Source: Smittium culicis (taxonomy: Eukaryota; Kickxellomycota; Harpellomycetes; Harpellales; Legeriomycetaceae). From it: a stretch of DNA of 15,986 nt. The notes under the pieces were generated by a model. That model worked only from the letters and a program-made list of their open reading frames with translations, did not search any database and was not told the origin of the DNA. A program made the translations under genes and the position numbers. Each line of letters opens with the position of its first letter. Position 1 is the first letter of the stretch. Below are positions 1 through 9,156 of the stretch, in pieces. The stretch spans positions 1 through 15,986 of the forward strand of contig LSSN01004047.1 of assembly GCA_001970855.1 (NCBI GenBank), in the 5' to 3' direction.

Positions 1-30
1 TTTTTAATTAAAAACACGGCCAAAATGAAT

Positions 31-1374
31 TTATTTTTGGGATTTTGCGTGGATGGCTTGACCAGCTTTCGAGGAGTAAGGTCTTTCGAGTTGACTTGAA
101 ATCCAGCGACCAGTATCAACGAGAGCAGGGACATCAATTCCAGTGGAATAACCAAGGCCCTCGAGTAAGTAGACGACATCTTCGGTGGCGACGTTTCCGC
201 TTGCACCAGCGGCGTAAGGACAGCCGCCTAAACCGGCAACTGAAGAGTCGACGACTCTGATACCTTCAAGAATCGAGGCGTAAATATTTGCTATAGCTTG
301 ACCATAAGTATCGTGGAAATGAACGGCCAAATTTTCGATCGGGATAGCAGAGGAAACTTTTCTTATTAGGTTCCTTGTTTCGTCTTGATGTTATTTATAT
401 TTTGGGGGATAGAGAAAAAAAAGAGTGAGGTTAAATAAATTTTAAAGTATCGAAGATATTCATCAATGCAGCGATATGAATGGGTATTAAATATTAGCAA
501 ATACCTGGGGTGGCAACACCAATGGTATCACCGAGCGATATTTCGTAGCAGCCAAGATCATACATTCTTTCAGAAACAGAGGCAACTACGTCGGCAGATA
601 TTTTGCCTTCGTAGGGGCAGGCAATTACGCAGCTGACGTAACCGCGTATAGCCATGTTGAACTGCTTAGCGAGTTTAGTGACCTTTGAAAAGTTTTCAAA
701 GCTTTTATCGATCGAGCAGTTGATATTTTTTTGGCTAAATGCTTCAGAAGCGGCACCGAATATCGCAATTTCTTTTGCGCCAGCACTGTATGCCAACTCC
801 AATCCTTTTTCGTTCGGGACTAAACTCGTGTATTTCGTGGATTGGGAGTCTTTCAGCGCCTTGATTACATTTGAGGAATCAGCCATCTATAAAATTTAAT
901 GCAATTAAGAGTAAGCGTAAATATTTTTTGAATGCTTTGGTGACAAATGTAATATTTTTAGTTTTGGAGGTCATTAAGTTAACGTGTTTTAATAGGCTTA
1001 GAGCTGTGGTGAGCGAGGAGGTGTTACCTGAGGAACCCACTTTGGGGATACAAATGAGGCAGCTTCAATTACAGGTATATTACATTTAGTTAGTCGACGG
1101 ATAAGTTCGAGCTTGGTTTCGAGGGAAATAAGCTTTTTCTCGTTTTGCAAGCCATCTCTTGGCCCGACCTCTACGATTTTAATAAAATCTCTACCCTAAT
1201 AACAAATATTTGAGTATAGGCAGTAAATGTTATATTTTTGTATATGGGTTATACTTAGAAATGTGAGTAAAGCGATAAAGCGTGTGTAACCTTTACTGCT
1301 GAAGAGAGATTGCGAGTGAGGATTTTGGGACAAAACCTGCTGAAACTACTAATAGGTATGATTCTAGTATACAT
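31..1374 (-). CDS. HMGCL: Hydroxymethylglutaryl-CoA lyase, mitochondrial (4 exons, 326 aa)
   Basis: Cleaves HMG-CoA to acetyl-CoA and acetoacetate, the last step of leucine breakdown, in the mitochondrial matrix. Exons: 1374-1297, 1195-1028, 886-505, 383-31; introns of 101, 141 and 121 nt, all GT-AG. The sum is 981 nt = 326 aa plus TAA; the human enzyme has 325 aa. Exon 1 encodes 26 residues ([14 protein letters not shown]...) rich in R and S with no acidic residue, so it looks like a matrix presequence. The core starts in exon 2 with [12 protein letters not shown]. Visible active-site residues are R39 and D40, the metal ligands H231 and H233 (HFHDTYG), C264 in the signature loop GLGGCPYA, N273 and E277; each is offset by two from human numbering. 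The exon 3/4 junction reads GVATP-DETRNL and keeps family spacing. The C terminus KSQK is not a PTS1. The ATG has A at -3. The least certain point is the exon 1 donor (GTAAAG at 1296; GTTACA at 1290 is an in-frame alternative). Confidence 0.93.
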
Positions 1375-2057
1375 ATTTTCTGAGAGACTAAATATTTAGG
1401 CTATAATTCTTTTAAATGCTTTAAATAGTATTTTATTGTCTTTTATTTCCACCGCAACTTCTTTCTCCCTTTTGTTGTTTGCAGCCAATAAACTAATGGA
1501 ATAATTCTCTCTTCGAACGTGCTAGCCAATTGATAGCTAATAAAATGACCATAATACTGCTATTGGCTTAATACTAATTATCATGGCAGGTTTAGACTCA
1601 GTATTTAGTCGGCAGTTTCTATTATTTCATTTTTTTCTAAAATTTATATCTTCGTTTTCGTGCTGATATTTATCTGTTTTAGTTAATTGCCGCTTTTGGG
1701 TATTCTGATATGCGGTCACGAGTCTAGTAAAATCTCCACTATCATTAGTTAGCCCTTATTGGGTATGCATCTCTATCTTTTTCAATATGGCGAATTATAT
1801 CTCCCAGCTCCTAATTTGTGAATTTTACTGCTTTTAATAAATCTCAATTGGCTGAATATTCAAGTTATAATTTCAGACCGTCTCTATTGGATAGATCAAC
1901 TTTATTTAAGCTATAAAAAAAAATTCTTTTCTTTGCCAGTTTGGTGAAATAAATCAGAGATCAATTTTGCTTAGATATATTTATTAGTTCAAATAAGTCT
2001 GCCCTTTAATTTTTTGAACAATAATATAGAATTTTTATTTAGTCTCGTGCTTTACTG
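1375..2057. promoter_or_regulatory. Divergent promoter region, HMGCL (left) / PUS1 (right), with CCAAT boxes
   Basis: This 683-nt spacer lies between two divergent start codons. CCAAT boxes read on the plus strand at 1485-1489 and 1526-1530 and as ATTGG (minus strand) at 1562-1566, 1847-1851 and 1886-1890. CCAAT is the binding site of the HAP/NF-Y complex, which in fungi often drives respiratory and mitochondrial genes; that would suit HMGCL, but binding is inferred. I see no convincing TATA element assignable to either gene and no ORF of note. Confidence 0.5.
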
Positions 2058-4170
2058 ATGCAATTTTGCTCAAGATCTTTGTTTTCACTCCCGTTCAAGT
2101 ACAGACACTCTAGCTTTTTCAAATCTTCATTTTCGAAACTTTCAATGATAAATTCAGATTTAAATAATACTGGTGCTGATCCAGCCCCATCCCTACCAGA
2201 CACAATTGTTTCGTCCGAACCAGCTCTAAATCAGGATAAATCTGCAGCTGAAAATAAGCGAAAGGATCATCCTGAACCCGAAAAAGATCAAAACGCCAAA
2301 AAAATAAATAAAGCCCAATCCTGTGTAGATCGAAAAAATCATTTCTTGAAAAACTCTAGAAACAATTCCACAAAAACTGACGAAAAAAAAAAGAACACTA
2401 GAAATTATGAAGCTTCTCAGAATCCTAACCCTGGCTCCTCAGAGCCTAGGAAACCCAAGAAAAATGTAGTTTTATATTGCAGTTACTGCGGAACAGGCTA
2501 CCAAGGAATGCAGGCGTAAGTTACATACGCTATTCTATCTTTTTTATTCATACCACTTTTTCCGCATTTTCATATTTCAAACCATGTATACCTTTTTCCC
2601 TAAAATTTACATTTTAATTAATATTTTATTATTCCCCGTTATCCTTTGTATTCTCTTAAAATTTTACTTTTTGCTTTTCTGATTTAGAAATCCTAATGCT
2701 AAAACTATCGAGGGCGAGATTTTTACTGCTCTCTGCAAAGCTGGCGCAGTTTCTGAACAAAACTCTGACGACCAAAAAAAAGTTCAAATGCAAAGAGCCG
2801 CACGCACTGATAAAGGCGTTCACGCAGCTGGTCAAATCGTTTCCCTTAAAATGATCACTGAAGATCCTGACGTCATTTCTAAAATCAACTCTTTCTTGCC
2901 CGATCAAATTAGAATTTGGGGTACAATTTTCTATTCCTCTTTTTCCCCTATCATAAATCATTATACATATATATATGTATATTGACTCCTCTCCTTTGTT
3001 TTTTATTCTAGGGTACTCTCCAGTAATCCGCTCGTTCAATCCTAAAACTCTTTGCGATTCTAGAATCTACGAATATCTACTACCGACCTACGTATTTATG
3101 CCACCAGACGAAGAAATCGTCAATCTTGTAAACACAAAGACGTATGCAGAACGCCAAGAATTGTATACCTTTTTCAAGGCAAAAGAGTCAGCAAATTCCG
3201 ATGCTGAAGAAGCTGGTGAGCAAGACGGTGATACTGCGTCCAAGCGCTCAGAGGGCAAGAAACTGGCGCCCGCAGATCTTGCCGACAGCTACGAAGCCAC
3301 GAACAAGCCCGAAATTATCGAGAAGCATTCGACAATCGCGCAGTCCAAACGCGCCGCGTTCAGGCTCGACGCCGAATCTCTGAAGCAGCTTAAAGAGGGA
3401 TTTAGTATGTACGTCGGCACGCACGATTTCTTGAACTTCACCGTTACAAAAGGGACGACTGGAAAAAACTCGCCGCGGTTCATCAAATCGATATCTGTTT
3501 CTGACCCGATGATCATTGGCGACGGCGAGTGGCTCAGTATCAAAATACACGGCCAATCGTTCATGCTGCATCAAATCCGCAAGATGGTTGGTAAGATCCA
3601 ATTTCTATACGTTTTTATTTATTTATTTACTAATTTTATTTTTAGGTGGAGCTGACTTTTGTAACTTACTTAATTACCTTCCCTTTATTCAAAAAAAAAA
3701 TATATATATAAATATGAATTTAATTCACACTATATTGATTTATATGATCACGAAAACTAATAATAATAACGATTTGATGGTTAGGTTTGATGATTTTACT
3801 GTTGAGGTCAAAGACGCCGCTAGAAATTATCAACAAGATATACGAGACGAAGAGACGCATCAACATTCCCAAAGCTCCAGGGCTCGGCTTGCTTCTCGAG
3901 CGACCCGTCTACGACTCGTACAGTAAGCGAATCATGTCGATGCCGCGCAAGAACAACAACGAGGTGCGCGAGAGTATCGCGTTTGACCGGTTTGATGATG
4001 AGGTATTGGCGTTCAAGCAAAAGTTTGTATACGACAGGATCAACCAGGACGAAGTTAGTAGCGGCAAGTTCAACCAGTGGACTGAGCTGTGCGACGTGTT
4101 TCCTGAACAGTACCCGTACCTCAATGCTGATGGCATAATACCGGAATCTGCTTATGACGTCCTAAATTGA
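2058..4170 (+). CDS. PUS1: tRNA pseudouridine synthase, TruA/PUS1 family (4 exons, 551 aa)
   Basis: Isomerises uridine to pseudouridine in tRNAs and, in yeast, U2 snRNA. Exons: 2058-2515, 2688-2920, 3012-3590, 3785-4170; introns 172, 91 and 194 nt. Total 1656 nt = 551 aa; yeast Pus1 is 544 aa. The N-terminal 29 residues are basic and S/F-rich without acidic residues (presequence-like), followed by a low-complexity charged stretch (about 35-135) with NLS-like KR clusters. Catalytic-domain motifs: GTGYQGMQ (145-152), [13 protein letters not shown] with nucleophile Asp194, [23 protein letters not shown] (415-424) and [15 protein letters not shown] (about 450-464). All three junctions restore family motifs ([39 protein letters not shown]). 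A hydrophilic insert of roughly 80 residues lies between LVNTKTY and FRLDAESL. Met30 (2145) is a second possible start. Exons 3-4 are far more GC-rich than exon 1. Orthology to PUS1 rather than PUS2 is the likely but not proven call. Confidence 0.93.
2962..2981. repeat. 20-bp perfect palindrome in PUS1 intron 2
   Basis: TATACATATATATATGTATA is its own reverse complement. It sits in the 91-nt second PUS1 intron, immediately before a branch-point-like TTGAC (2983-2987) and a pyrimidine tract ending in TTCTAG. It may form a hairpin that presents the branch region, or may simply be an AT dinucleotide expansion. Confidence 0.6.
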
Positions 4171-4421
4171 TCCACCTTTTTATCTTTTTATTTATATATA
4201 TACAAATAAAAAATACACTAGTTGAATTTGCGTTTTTAAATAAACAAAATATTTTTTCTTTTAATTAGTTTATTTAATAAATTAGAATAAGAGTAAGTTT
4301 TTTTTTTTTCTTTTTAAATAAATATAAAGATAATTTGTCCATAAACAAATAAATCCTAACAAATTAGTGGTCTCCGATTATTTATTTATTCAGTTTTTAG
4401 TGGTTGTTTTTTTTTTTTTTT
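4171..4421. terminator. Convergent 3' spacer with poly(A) signals for PUS1 and ETFDH
   Basis: Only 251 nt separate the stop codons of the two convergent genes. On the plus strand AATAAA occurs at 4205-4210, 35 nt past the PUS1 stop. On the minus strand AATAAA (plus-strand TTTATT, 4381-4386) lies about 36 nt past the ETFDH stop. Long T/A homopolymers fill the rest. The 3' ends of the two transcripts could overlap. The signals fit fungal polyadenylation, but cleavage sites cannot be placed. Confidence 0.5.
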
Positions 4422-6677
4422 TTACAAATCAACGTATTGTGGACCACCGCCGCCTTCAGGTACGGTCCAATTGATTTTTTGTTCAGGGTCCTTGATGTCG
4501 CATGTCTTGCAGTGTATGCAATTCTGCGAGTTTATCTGGAATCGCTTCTTGTCGCTCCCTTCTACGTCGACGTACTCGTACACGCCGGCAGGGCAGAATT
4601 TCTGCTCGAGACCAGCATACTTGACAAAGTTGCGCTCAGGGTTAGTTTCGACATCGGAAACGCGCAAGTGCACGGGCTGATTTTCAGCATGGTTAGTGCC
4701 GGTTCTTGAGACACTCGTTAGGATATCGAAAGTGACTTTGTTGTCTGGTTTAGGATATTCGATAGGCTTATATTGACTATATGATGGGAAAAAAAAAATT
4801 TTTTAAATGAGATACATGAAATGAAAAAAAAAAAGCTTGTGCATTCTTTCTTATATTTGTAATAAATAAAGACACGAAGATTCATCATAGAAAAAGAAAA
4901 AAATTTCAAGGAACTAGATGAATTAATATGTAAAAATAAATAAAAAAAAGAAATATCTAACCTTGCGTAACCTGTAGCTTGATGGTCAGGAATAGGATGT
5001 TTGAAAGTGAATGGGACTCTGCCTTTGAGGAACATAGTGTCAATTCCCGAGTAAAGAACTCCACCAACAAGTCCAAGCGAGGAGTGGAATGATGGTCTGA
5101 TGTTTCTTACTTGGTACAATTCTTTGTAAATTGAGCTGTTTTCGAAAGATTTCTGGTAGTCGTTTAGAACAATTGGAGCATCTGAAGGTTCAGTGGTAAG
5201 AGATTTTGAGATGGAGTCAGCAGCCAAGATACCACTGAGGATGGCATTATGGGTACCTTTGATTTTGGGGACGTTGACGAAGCCTGCGGAATCGCCTAGG
5301 AGAGCACCACCGGGGAATACTAGTTTAGGCAATGATTGGAAGCCACCTTCAACGAGAGATCTAGCGCCATAAGAGAGAACACGGCCGCCTTCGAGTAAGT
5401 TTCTTACGAAGGGATGAGACTTGAATCTTTGGAATTCTTGGTAAGGGGAGATGTAAGGGTTTTTGTAGTCTAAACCAATTACGATACCTAGGGAGAGCAA
5501 ATTATCTTGCATGTGGTAGATAAAAGAGCCGCCATAAGTCGAGCTGTCAAATGGGTAGCCGATAGTGTGGGTGATTCTTCCAGGATCGTGCTTTGAAGGA
5601 TCGATTTCCCATAGTTCCTTTATTCCTAGGCCGTAAGTTTGGAACGAGTCTTTATCTCTGAGTTCAAACTTTTTAATTACTTGCTTGGATAAAGAGCCGT
5701 GGCAACCTTCAGCAAAGAGGGTTATTTTCCCGTGAATTTCAATACCTTGTTCGTAGTTTGATTTAGGCTTGAAGTTTTTATCAAGGCCGAAATCGTTGGT
5801 AGCAATTCCCAAGACTTGGTTGTTCTCGCCGTAAATCACTTCGCTAGCAGAAAAGCCAGCGAAAATTTCAATGTCGAGTTCCTCGGCTTTTTCGCCTAAC
5901 CACTTAACCAAGTTGCTCAAACTGATGATATAATTACCGGTGTTTGTCATTTGAGGGGGGTGTGGAATGGGGAAGGCCGAGGTCTTGGTAAGGTATTTCA
6001 TTTCATCCTTCAAGGCAGGTTGGTGCAGTGGGGCACCTAGTTCTTTCCAGTCAGGGAATAGCTGTTCCAATGGACCAGTTTCGATGACAGCGCCTGAAAT
6101 TGTATGAGCGCCTATTTTTTTTTTTTGTAAGTTGATGTGAAAAAACAGAGGTAAATAATGAGATCAACTTAAAATAGGTAAGATTAAGATGTGAGTGTAT
6201 GGAAGGGGTTGGGTATTATTCATATTGGTATTTTTTTAATATTTTTTTGAATAGAAATATTGAATTGGTATGGGAAATAAGAGACTTACCAACTTCAGCG
6301 CCCTTTTCGACGACTACGATACGGATTTCTTTTCCTTCTTTGATTGCATTTTGCTTCAATCTGATAGCGGCAGATAAACCGGCAGGTCCAGCGCCTACAA
6401 TGACGACATCAGCTTCTTCGATGAGTCTTGGTTCAACGGCGGTTTCTTCTTCGCCTTCTTCTTGTCTAGTTACGGTGTTGGATCTGAATCTTGCGGCCGT
6501 TGTTGGTCTGAACGAAGAGAAAGAGTTGGATAAGTTCTGACTGGTTGAAAAGGAAGCTTTTGATGCAGAAGCTGTGAACTTTGAATATACGGAACTTATT
6601 GAGGTTTTTTGCTTGAGGCAAAGTGGTAGGATATTTTTTCCTAACCTAGAGTTAGTATAGAGTCTTAATCCGCTCAT
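4422..6677 (-). CDS. ETFDH: Electron transfer flavoprotein-ubiquinone oxidoreductase, mitochondrial (3 exons, 630 aa)
   Basis: Inner-membrane enzyme that passes electrons from reduced ETF, fed by acyl-CoA dehydrogenases of fatty-acid and branched-chain amino acid oxidation, to ubiquinone (yeast homologue Cir2). Exons: 6677-6290, 6111-4962, 4776-4422; introns 178 and 185 nt. The sum of 1893 nt gives 630 aa (human 617). Residues 1-68 are a long basic S/T-rich presequence. The FAD dinucleotide-binding motif [14 protein letters not shown] is at 91-104. Exon 2 carries [54 protein letters not shown] and [10 protein letters not shown], all family hallmarks. The 4Fe-4S ligands are C574 (FCPAGVYEY) and C599, C602, C605 (CIHCKTC), each exactly 13 beyond the human ligands. 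The protein ends [12 protein letters not shown] as in the family. Intron 2 uses a GTTAGA donor. Intron 1 has an A-rich rather than pyrimidine-rich 3' end (A12 then TAG). No key residue is missing. Confidence 0.95.
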
Positions 6678-7144
6678 ATTAACCTTGGATTACGTACAAA
6701 AGCTTTTTTTTTTAAAAAAAAAAGGACGGGGAGCGATTGATAAGGAGGCGCTTTGAGGCGATAAATAAAGTTTAAACTATAAAGAAGGGTTAAAACTCGG
6801 GAAAAAGGTATAGAAATGGGAAATAGATAAGATACCTTTATAATAGCAAAACTAGAAAAACATCAAACTAATTTAAAGTTTAAAAAAATATATAGATAAG
6901 AGAAATTGATGAAATCTATAAAAAAAAAAAGCGGCTAAATCTGGTTTTGAGTATTTTAGTAATCTTTTATATAACATTTCTCGATAAATAAAAAAAAACT
7001 GCAAATTCAAATTCCAGACTTGAGAAAATCGACTCTTTTTATCACTACTTTATTTCATAATTTATATTTATTCAATATTTATCTCTTCGTAATTGCATAA
7101 AAAAAAAAAAAAAGCTCGGTATTTTGTCAATGAGTTTTAACGTC
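6678..7144. promoter_or_regulatory. ETFDH upstream region
   Basis: These 467 nt lie upstream of the ETFDH ATG and carry no ORF of note. Directly before the gene is a T/A homopolymer inverted repeat (about 6703-6722), then a moderately GC-rich strip (6723-6750). The rest is A-rich with several A9-A15 runs. No TATA or CCAAT element can be assigned within the first 300 nt. The nearest CCAAT boxes are at 7150 and 7178 and may serve a rightward transcript instead, or both directions. Confidence 0.35.
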
Positions 7145-7400
7145 ATCAGCCAATCACTGCGCATTCTTCTTCATTTGCCAATAAAAATGTTAATTAATAT
7201 AAAATCGGCCTAATTCCAGAAACTTAAGTCATATAAACACTATCGATTTATATACTCAGTTCTCATCTACACTCTTTTCACCATTTTAGCCCTCTTTTCA
7301 CCTCTTTCCCCCTATTTTCGCCACTTTCCCCCCTCTTTATACCACTTTTCCGCTCATTTACCCCAAATCCTCGCCTGTTTAACCGTCCACTCTCAAAATG
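7145..7400 (+). promoter_or_regulatory. Orphan promoter-like block: CCAAT pair, TATA, long pyrimidine tract, ATG
   Basis: In order on the plus strand: a CRE-like half site (CGTCA, 7141-7145), CCAAT boxes at 7150-7154 and 7178-7182, TATA-like elements at 7198-7204 and 7232-7237, then a strongly C/T-biased stretch from about 7261 to 7380 with very few G. The stretch contains repeated CTCTTTTCACC-type units (about 7272-7306) and ends in CTCAAAATG at 7398-7400. A pyrimidine tract downstream of a TATA box is typical of promoter or leader DNA of strongly expressed fungal genes. No identifiable coding sequence follows, so its target is unknown. Confidence 0.45.
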
Positions 7401-7481
7401 TGCATATCCTTTAGTGGAGCGATTGAACTAACCATAAATCATTATTTCTTAGGCTGCTTTATTTATCGGTGCTTCGCATAG
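7398..7481 (+). other. 27-codon ORF behind the orphan promoter
   Basis: The first ATG after the pyrimidine tract has A at -3 and opens 27 codons (MCISFSGAIELTINHYFL...) ending in TAG at 7479-7481. It has no recognisable motif. Inside it, CTAACC (about 7428-7433) followed by TTATTTCTTAG looks like an intron branch site and acceptor, so the true exon pattern may differ. It could be a micropeptide, an upstream ORF, the first exon of an unrecognised gene or chance. Confidence 0.2.
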
Positions 7482-7505
7482 ATATTTTAGTTTAAGTTAG
7501 CAATC

Positions 7506-7579
7506 ACTATAATATGATTTAATAAATCTTCCTAAAAATAAAATTAAAAAAAAACTATAATACGATTTAATTAAGATTA
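7506..7579. repeat. Imperfect 25-bp direct repeat pair
   Basis: ACTATAATATGATTTAAT at 7506-7523 recurs as ACTATAATACGATTTAAT at 7554-7571, and similarity continues for several bases (7506-7530 versus 7554-7579). The start-to-start distance is 48 nt. This suggests a small local duplication with no clear function. Confidence 0.4.
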
Positions 7580-9156
7580 CCTGTGCTCCGAAACCAATAT
7601 CAGTCCACAATCTCATTGGGGATGCTGATTTATTCTAATCGGATTAAGACTTAATTTATCCGAAAAAATATCCTTCCCTATAAATTGATCCACGTTTATA
7701 TGTGGTTGATTCAGAAATAATCTTTTTAGATAGTCAAGTAGTTAAAGAATCGATAAACTCTATTTGGCAATTTTTAGTGCTTTTTTTTTTATAGTTACAG
7801 AAACCAATCCTATTTTCTCAGGGCATCTCCCAATCCACAAAACACTTTATTTTTATTTTTTTTTCATTTGATGAGCTTTGTGAAAAAGGGCTGATATTCG
7901 TGTTCGTGCAAAATAATTCGTCTTTGGTTACATATAATGACTCACAAAATAAATCCGATTTATAAAGCCCGAGCTATAATCCATTGCTAAAACACAGTCA
8001 ATAAAGATACTTTGGTTCGATAGTCAAATTACCTAAAATTAATAAAAGCTCGTATCCGCTGCCCGATTCCATACTTCGCTCCTTGCATGATTAAAAGTAT
8101 AAACTTAGCTCCTCTTCCTCCTCTAGCAGTTCCAACACTGATCTAATAATACTAAAATCGCCTTTTTTAGAGGCGCTAAATAATTAAAAATGCTAACCAT
8201 TGTTTAATACCCAAAAAAATCGTTACTTTTCTTAATTTATGTATCTCAAATACCCCCCCTCTCCCCATTTGATATTTAATATTTTCAACCCCCGTTTACT
8301 TCCATATATGCACGAGCTTTTTTATTCCCTTCCTCATTTAATCTCTTTTTAAAGTCTCTTTGAAACAGTATAGTTACAAAAACGCTCATTCAGAAACATA
8401 TATCTATATTTTTTTTGTAGCTTATTTTAATACTAACTAGCTTATTGATATACATGTACCAAGGCACTAGTACTCATTTCAAAGTAAATCATCTTATATT
8501 TAGCATACAAAAAAAGTACCCAAAACAGATACTTCTTTTATTATTGCTACTATTATTTATTAATTATTGATAAGATAACACTGATATACATTATAAAAGC
8601 AATCAATGTAAAACTTTAGCATACGGAAATCTCATATTGTACTAAGTACAATACTCCTAGTTGTGTTTAGAAAGCTTATGTGTATAGAATATATCCTTGC
8701 ACTATAAACCTTTTTTCTGCGGTTCAATATTTGATATCATTCATGTCCGAGTATTTAGATGTCTGCTACTCGGCTAAATCTATCAACATGATGATACCAT
8801 AGCCAAATGCTAAAGCAATTTTTTTATTAAAATTTTAATATAATGGATGAAACGAAAGCTATATAAAAACAACTTCAAAGTAATTCATATTCATTAAAGA
8901 CAACTTTGGTAGTTGTTTCTTATAAAAAAAATTAAAATAATTTAGCAACGCTATTTCAAAGCTAGCTGATCTTTTAGTAACGAAATTTATCAACAAAATA
9001 TTTATTTGTTTCATTTATTTAAATAACTTCTTTTAAAATATTTATATCCATAGATGAAGAAAATTTTTATGAGGTGCAGAAAAGGGATTGAATATGTCTT
9101 GACAATAAAATTTGATAAAGTCTAAAAAACAAGTAGAAATAAAAATGATTTTTTAA

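Noticed and set aside
45..260. 71-codon plus-strand frame opposite HMGCL exon 4
   Set aside because: It is arginine-rich nonsense opposite conserved lyase motifs and lacks any family match.
3248..3601. Long open frames antisense to PUS1 exon 3, and others overlapping the GC-rich exons
   Set aside because: They are shadows of a high-GC coding exon; the sense frame carries the PUS1 motifs and splice junctions.
3646..3784. An extra PUS1 exon after the internal TTTAG acceptor
   Set aside because: It would read into the next exon in the wrong frame, and the family sequence continues directly from KMVG to LMMILLL with the 194-nt intron removed.
6730..7426. Shared 11-mer GGAGCGATTGA at 6730-6740 and 7416-7426
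   Set aside because: Flanks do not match, and two copies of an 11-mer in 16 kb are weak evidence for a regulatory element.
8014..8020. GGTTCGA resembling a tRNA B box on the plus strand
   Set aside because: The following bases do not complete the B-box consensus, the T-stem pairs poorly, and no acceptor stem complementary to the 3' flank is found about 70 nt upstream.
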